A stretch of 9,906 nucleotides of DNA from contig CAJYIG010000171.1 of assembly GCA_913774725.1 (NCBI GenBank), forward strand, positions 1 through 9,906, written 5' to 3'. The position numbers and the translations under genes were made by a program. Below the pieces are notes generated by a model, which worked only from the letters and a program-made list of their open reading frames with translations, had not been told where the DNA came from and made no database searches. This stretch comes from an uncultured Curtobacterium sp. (GTDB taxonomy: Bacteria; Actinomycetota; Actinomycetes; Actinomycetales; Microbacteriaceae). Shown here piece after piece: positions 7,641 to 9,906 of this stretch; positions within the stretch are counted from its first letter, which is position 1; each line of letters opens with the position of its first letter.

Positions 7641-7660
7641 AGGGTACCCCCCTGGGGTAT
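7641..7660 (-). promoter_or_regulatory. CsoR operator and promoter of the copper operon
   Basis: TACCCC (7645-7650) and GGGGTA (7654-7659) form a perfect 6-bp inverted repeat around CCT, the G/C-tract pseudopalindrome typical of CsoR sites. It lies 27 bases upstream of the csoR start. On the minus strand TACCCT (7646 to 7641) fits a TAnnnT -10 box and overlaps the operator edge, with a predicted start about 16 bases before the ATG; no convincing -35 box is seen. Binding would block polymerase, and copper(I) would relieve it. The operator is more secure than the promoter box. Confidence 0.75.
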
Positions 7661-7698
7661 TCCTGCGGTTACGAGTCACGGTGCATCGCAAAATCTCC

Positions 7699-7713
7699 TG
7701 AGAATTATTCACT
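7699..7713. promoter_or_regulatory. Fur/Zur-like box between csoR and the AraC gene
   Basis: TGAGAATTATTCACT matches 10 of 14 informative positions of the Fur-family 7-1-7 pattern (TGATAAT-N-ATTATCA) and a similar number for the actinobacterial Zur pattern. Its core GAATTATTC is a perfect palindrome in an otherwise GC-rich gap. It lies 81 bases upstream of csoR and about 190 upstream of the AraC start. A Fur-family site is a guess; the AT-rich tract could instead be part of a promoter. Confidence 0.3.
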
Positions 7714-7800
7714 GATTGCCAGGACGGCCCGCGCCCTCAGCGGGCGGACCGCGCGGCCGGACGGATCGCCGCGCTGGTGCGGATCGAGCCGGGACGCACC

Positions 7801-7842
7801 GGACGGGAGGCCCGTGGCGGCGCCGCCACGCGCCTCCCGTCC
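7801..7842. repeat. Second copy of the 42-bp palindrome
   Basis: GGACGGGAGGC (7801-7811) pairs with GCCTCCCGTCC (7832-7842) and CGTGGCGGC (7813-7821) with GCCGCCACG (7822-7830); the only mismatch is C7812 against C7831. Length is exactly 42 bases, as at 1788-1829. The first 11 bases differ from that copy at one position and the last 13 are identical, while the inner arms differ but stay self-complementary. Here it lies between two divergent genes, about 60 bases before the AraC start, where no rightward gene needs terminating. It may insulate the AraC gene from upstream transcription, or be a dispersed REP-like repeat. Confidence 0.6.
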
Positions 7843-7887
7843 GATGCCGCTCACGACCGTCACGGGAGCGCGCATCCCGGACAGTGC

Positions 7888-7896
7888 TGGCATGAT
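7888..7896 (+). promoter_or_regulatory. Extended -10 box for a probable leaderless AraC-family gene
   Basis: TGG directly followed by CATGAT forms an extended -10 element ending 6 bases before the GTG at 7903. Transcription would start at or beside the start codon. No ribosome site lies upstream of the GTG, which supports a leaderless message. No clear -35 box is seen, as is usual for extended -10 promoters. Confidence 0.4.
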
Positions 7897-7902
7897 GCGC
7901 GG

Positions 7903-9096
7903 GTGAGCACCTCGTCGACGAACGGTTACCGCCGGCTGCGGTTCACCGAGAGTGACGGCACCGACTACGCGCGGATCTTCTCCGCCGAGTACAACGGCAA
8001 GGACCTCGGGACCGAGACCTACGTCACCGAGGGCACCCGCTACGAGTACACGATCGTCGGCGACGACGACGTCACCCTCCGCACGATGCGTGCCGAGGGC
8101 GGGCGTCGCGGCGGCGTGATCGGCCCGCGGAACGACCACGTGGTGTTCTGGCTCACGAAGGGCCGGCTCGAGATGCACTTCGCGGACCGCACCAGGGTGA
8201 TCGAGCCGGGGAGCCCGTACATCGCCTCGGCGTCCGAGGCCTACCGCTTCGAGTCGGCCGACACCGTCTACAACGGCCTGCACGTGTCGGACCCGTTCCT
8301 CCGGTCGGTCGGCGAGGAGCTCGGCTACCGCCTGCCCGAGGGACCGCTGCTGTTCGACCAGCAGGACGAGGCGATCGCGCGACGCGAGCCGCTCCGTCGC
8401 CTGGTGCAGGACCTCGCACCCGCCCTGCTCGACGACCGCGTGGTGGGCTCGATGCGGACCGCGCTGAACCGGCGGCTCGCGGTGGTCGTGCTCGACACCT
8501 TCCCGATCCGCAACCGCGGCCAGGACGTCCCCGTGGCGAACCGCCTGCGCGACGCGATCCGGCACATCGAGGCGCACGCGCAGGACCGTCCGTCCGTCCC
8601 CGACATCGCCGCGGCGTGCGGGCTGAGCCAGCGCGGGCTGCAGGACGTCTTCGCGCGGACGCTCGGCACCACGCCGAACCGCTTCATGCGCGACCACCGG
8701 CTCGACTGTGTCCGTCGCGAGCTCCTCCGCGCGGTCGGCGACGAGGGCGTGACCCCCGTCGCGCGGCGGTGGGGCTTCACCAACCCCGGGCGCTTCGCCG
8801 CCGCCTACCGGGAGCGCTTCGGCGAGGACCCGGCCACGACCCTGCGGAGCTCGCGCGCCGCGCGGCCCGAGTCCGGCCGGACGTCCTGGCGGGTGCGGCG
8901 CGCCGTCGCGCACATCGTCGAGCACGCCGGCAGCGACCTGACCGTCGACGACATCGCCGACGCGGCGGGGGTGCGACCGCGCCGGCTGCAGCAGCTCTTC
9001 CAGCAGGAGTGCGGGCTGTCGCCGATGGCCTACGTGCGCTCCGTCCGGGACGCTGCGTCGCGCAACACCGGGGCCGGTATCGGCGGCTCCGACTGA
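7903..9096 (+). CDS. AraC-family regulator with an extra C-terminal HTH half domain
   Basis: A 397-residue transcription regulator. Residues 1-200 form a ligand- or partner-sensing region resembling the AraC_binding_2 type (for example LEMHFADRTRVIEPGSPY, 89-106). A complete AraC DNA-binding domain follows: the first helix-turn-helix at about 231-250 (SVPDIAAACGLSQRGLQDVF) and the second at about 282-307 (GVTPVARRWGFTNPGRF). After a short Arg/Ser linker, residues 329-382 repeat the first half of that domain (TVDDIADAAGVRPRRLQQLF, 347-366; then GLSPMAYVRSV) and the protein stops before a second half appears. The start is GTG at 7903 with an extended -10 box just upstream; a start at 7777 would translate through the 42-bp palindrome and add a non-conserved Arg/Gly-rich tail. 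The inducer and targets are unknown; the neighbouring copper and envelope-stress genes are candidates by position only. Confidence 0.88.
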   Translation: MSTSSTNGYRRLRFTESDGTDYARIFSAEYNGKDLGTETYVTEGTRYEYTIVGDDDVTLRTMRAEGGRRGGVIGPRNDHVVFWLTKGRLEMHFADRTRVIEPGSPYIASASEAYRFESADTVYNGLHVSDPFLRSVGEELGYRLPEGPLLFDQQDEAIARREPLRRLVQDLAPALLDDRVVGSMRTALNRRLAVVVLDTFPIRNRGQDVPVANRLRDAIRHIEAHAQDRPSVPDIAAACGLSQRGLQDVFARTLGTTPNRFMRDHRLDCVRRELLRAVGDEGVTPVARRWGFTNPGRFAAAYRERFGEDPATTLRSSRAARPESGRTSWRVRRAVAHIVEHAGSDLTVDDIADAAGVRPRRLQQLFQQECGLSPMAYVRSVRDAASRNTGAGIGGSD

Positions 9097-9134
9097 CCGA
9101 TCCCCGTCGGGGTACACGGAGAACCGTCGTTCTG

Positions 9135-9155
9135 GCGCTTTCCCTGGAAGAGCGC
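9135..9155 (+). terminator. Weak hairpin after the AraC-family gene
   Basis: GCGCT (9135-9139) pairs with AGCGC (9151-9155) and TTC (9140-9142) with GAA (9147-9149), with a CCTG loop and one bulged G at 9150. It begins 38 bases after the stop codon, in the 164-base gap before the Asp23 gene, and may end the AraC transcript. There is no T-tract. A smaller repeat, AGAAC-CGTC-GTTCT, lies just before it at 9120-9133. No clear promoter for the following operon is visible in the gap. Confidence 0.3.
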
Positions 9156-9260
9156 TGAATCAGCGGACACCCGCGTGACGAAGGTCGGTCTCAGCCCGTC
9201 TCATCCGTGAACAGCAACCGCTGGGAACGAGTCCCGGCGGGCACTCGAAGGGAGCAACCA

Positions 9261-9710
9261 ATGGCTGACACCACCAACCTCACCTCTGCCGCCACCAGCT
9301 CGACCAGCACCCACGCGTCCGGCGCGACCTCGGGCAAGACCACGATCGACGACACCGTCGTGTCGAAGGTCGCCGGCATCGCCGCCCGCGAGGTCAACGG
9401 CGTGCACTCGCTCGGCAACGGCGCCGCCCGTGCCATCGGCGCGATCCGCGACGCCATCGGCCAGCGCGACCACGGCCAGGGCGTCAAGGTCGAGGTCGGC
9501 GAGAAGCAGGTCGCCGCGGACATCACGATCGTCGCCGAGTACCCGGTCTCGCTGCAGCAGGTCGCCGACGGAGTCCGCCAGGCCGTGACGCGGTCGCTCC
9601 AGCAGATCGTCGGCATGGAGGTCACCGAGGTCAACGTGACCGTCCAGGACGTCCACATCGAGGGCGACGACGACGACAACGAGGACAAGAAGGAGTCGCG
9701 CGTTGAGTAA
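9261..9710 (+). CDS. Asp23/Gls24 family envelope stress protein
   Basis: A 149-residue protein of the alkaline shock protein 23 family (DUF322). Firmicute members are membrane-associated through a small anchor protein and linked to cell-envelope stress; actinobacterial roles are less defined. Residues 1-25 are a Ser/Thr/Ala-rich leader without signal-peptide features. The domain (about 26-135) shows the usual pattern: TIDDTVVSKVAGIAAREVNG, VHSL, GVKVEVGEKQVAADITI, VAEYPVSLQQVADGVRQAV, and the closing VTEVNVTVQDVHIEG. The tail is highly charged (DDDDNEDKKESRVE). The ATG at 9261 has GGGAG 6 bases upstream and replaces an in-frame start at 9207, which lacks a good site. Its last 8 bases overlap the next gene, so the two are probably made together. 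Confidence 0.92.
   Translation: MADTTNLTSAATSSTSTHASGATSGKTTIDDTVVSKVAGIAAREVNGVHSLGNGAARAIGAIRDAIGQRDHGQGVKVEVGEKQVAADITIVAEYPVSLQQVADGVRQAVTRSLQQIVGMEVTEVNVTVQDVHIEGDDDDNEDKKESRVE
9690..9695 (+). promoter_or_regulatory. Ribosome binding site that sets a TTG start
   Basis: AAGGAG lies inside the end of the Asp23 gene, 7 bases before TTG at 9703. It decides for this rare start codon, since no ATG or GTG in that frame gives a protein covering the first membrane segment. Confidence 0.7.
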
Positions 9711-9894
9711 CACACTCGTCGGCGCGCTGATCGGCGCCATCCTCGCCGTCGTGGCACTGCAGTTCGGGTTCTGGGGCTTCGTGCTGGTGATCGTGTTCGG
9801 TCTGATCGGTGCCCTCGTGGCCGCGATCTCCTCGGGCAAGATCGACCGCGGCGCCCTGACCGACGTGCTGACCGGACGCCGGAGCTCCCGGTGA
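9703..9894 (+). CDS. Small two-helix membrane protein, DUF2273-like
   Basis: A 63-residue predicted membrane protein. Two hydrophobic segments, about 5-20 (LVGALIGAILAVVALQ) and 24-42 (WGFVLVIVFGLIGALVAA), are joined by a tight Phe-Gly turn, followed by a cytoplasmic-looking tail with GKIDRG and TGRRSSR. Size, the Gly-rich helices and the position directly after an Asp23 gene match the DUF2273 family, which commonly accompanies Asp23/AmaP genes; a membrane-anchor or partner role for Asp23 is an inference. It begins with TTG, overlaps the Asp23 stop by 8 bases and is supported by AAGGAG at 9690-9695. It ends in GTGA, where the next gene appears to begin, pointing to continued translational coupling. 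Confidence 0.85.
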   Translation: MSNTLVGALIGAILAVVALQFGFWGFVLVIVFGLIGALVAAISSGKIDRGALTDVLTGRRSSR

Positions 9895-9906
9895 GCGCCG
9901 GCCCGG
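9891..9906 (+). CDS. Start of a further gene in the Asp23 operon (partial)
   Basis: GTG at 9891 overlaps the TGA stop at 9892-9894 in the form GTGA, and GGAG lies 6 bases upstream (9881-9884). The visible codons read Met-Ser-Ala-Gly-Pro before the window ends. In related actinobacteria this slot usually holds another Asp23-like, DUF6286 or AmaP-type membrane protein, but five residues cannot show which. Confidence 0.5.

Noticed and set aside
7727..7745. GCCCGC and GCGGGC hairpin with a 7-base loop upstream of the AraC gene
   Set aside because: Only a 6-bp stem in very GC-rich DNA; such repeats arise often by chance, and no function is suggested.
7777..7902. Upstream start for the AraC gene adding 42 residues
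   Set aside because: The extension would be translated from the 42-bp palindrome and is Arg/Gly/His-rich; the GTG at 7903 has a well-placed -10 box.
3815..7906. A 1363-codon open frame on the plus strand opposite the monooxygenase, copA, copZ and csoR
   Set aside because: Its translation is Arg/Gly/Asp-rich without domains, and the opposite strand encodes four well-recognised proteins. Long antisense frames are expected in GC-rich DNA because stop codons are rare there.
7705..9117. A 470-codon minus-strand frame opposite the AraC gene
   Set aside because: No recognisable domain and no ribosome site; the AraC frame on the plus strand is conserved-looking throughout.
9207..9260. Start at 9207 for the Asp23 gene
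   Set aside because: The added residues are not family-like, and the ATG at 9261 has a well-spaced GGGAG.
1..9906. CRISPR arrays, tRNA or rRNA genes, transposases, phage or toxin-antitoxin genes
   Set aside because: Looked for and not seen: no regularly spaced repeats, no tRNA-like cloverleaf noticed and no matching protein motifs in any frame.

Overview
The window is GC-rich DNA from an actinobacterium. Strong G/C bias at third codon positions, GTG and TTG starts, two probable leaderless starts and a CsoR-type copper operon all fit. The gene content and style resemble Microbacteriaceae, perhaps Curtobacterium; that is an impression from memory, not a database result. Nine complete genes, one partial gene at the right edge and several structured intergenic elements can be supported. 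No rRNA, tRNA, CRISPR array or insertion sequence was found.

Layout, left to right. Positions 1-40 hold a probable leftward promoter with an inverted repeat over its -35 box, serving a gene outside the window. A leftward gene for a 169-residue protein of unknown function (136-645) diverges from a rightward gene for a lipoprotein with a C-terminal LysM domain (757-1662). The lipoprotein gene converges on pgi, glucose-6-phosphate isomerase (1847-3556, leftward). The convergent gap holds a nested inverted repeat of about 70 bp and a 42-bp near-perfect palindrome. Upstream of pgi, and separated from it by two inverted repeats, lies a leftward cluster: csoR (7316-7618), copZ (7066-7284), copA (4802-7069) and a nitronate monooxygenase gene (3740-4750).

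The copper cluster reads as one regulated unit. CsoR has the complete Cys-His-Cys copper(I) site, and its likely operator (7645-7659) sits just upstream of its own start. CopZ can carry copper(I) to the CopA exporter; the two genes overlap by 4 bases. The monooxygenase gene follows copA after 51 bases and is probably co-transcribed, but has no obvious link to copper. Beyond the operator are an AT-rich Fur/Zur-like site and a second copy of the 42-bp palindrome.

The right part carries a rightward AraC-family regulator (7903-9096) with a normal two-helix-turn-helix DNA-binding domain plus an extra half domain at its C-terminus. It is followed by the start of an envelope-stress operon: an Asp23/Gls24 protein (9261-9710), a small DUF2273-like membrane protein (9703-9894) and the first codons of another gene (from 9891), all overlapping and probably translationally coupled.

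No clearly new multi-gene system is visible. The items most worth a second look are the two-copy 42-bp palindrome, the nested inverted repeat next to pgi, the three-HTH AraC protein and the Fur-like box near csoR.
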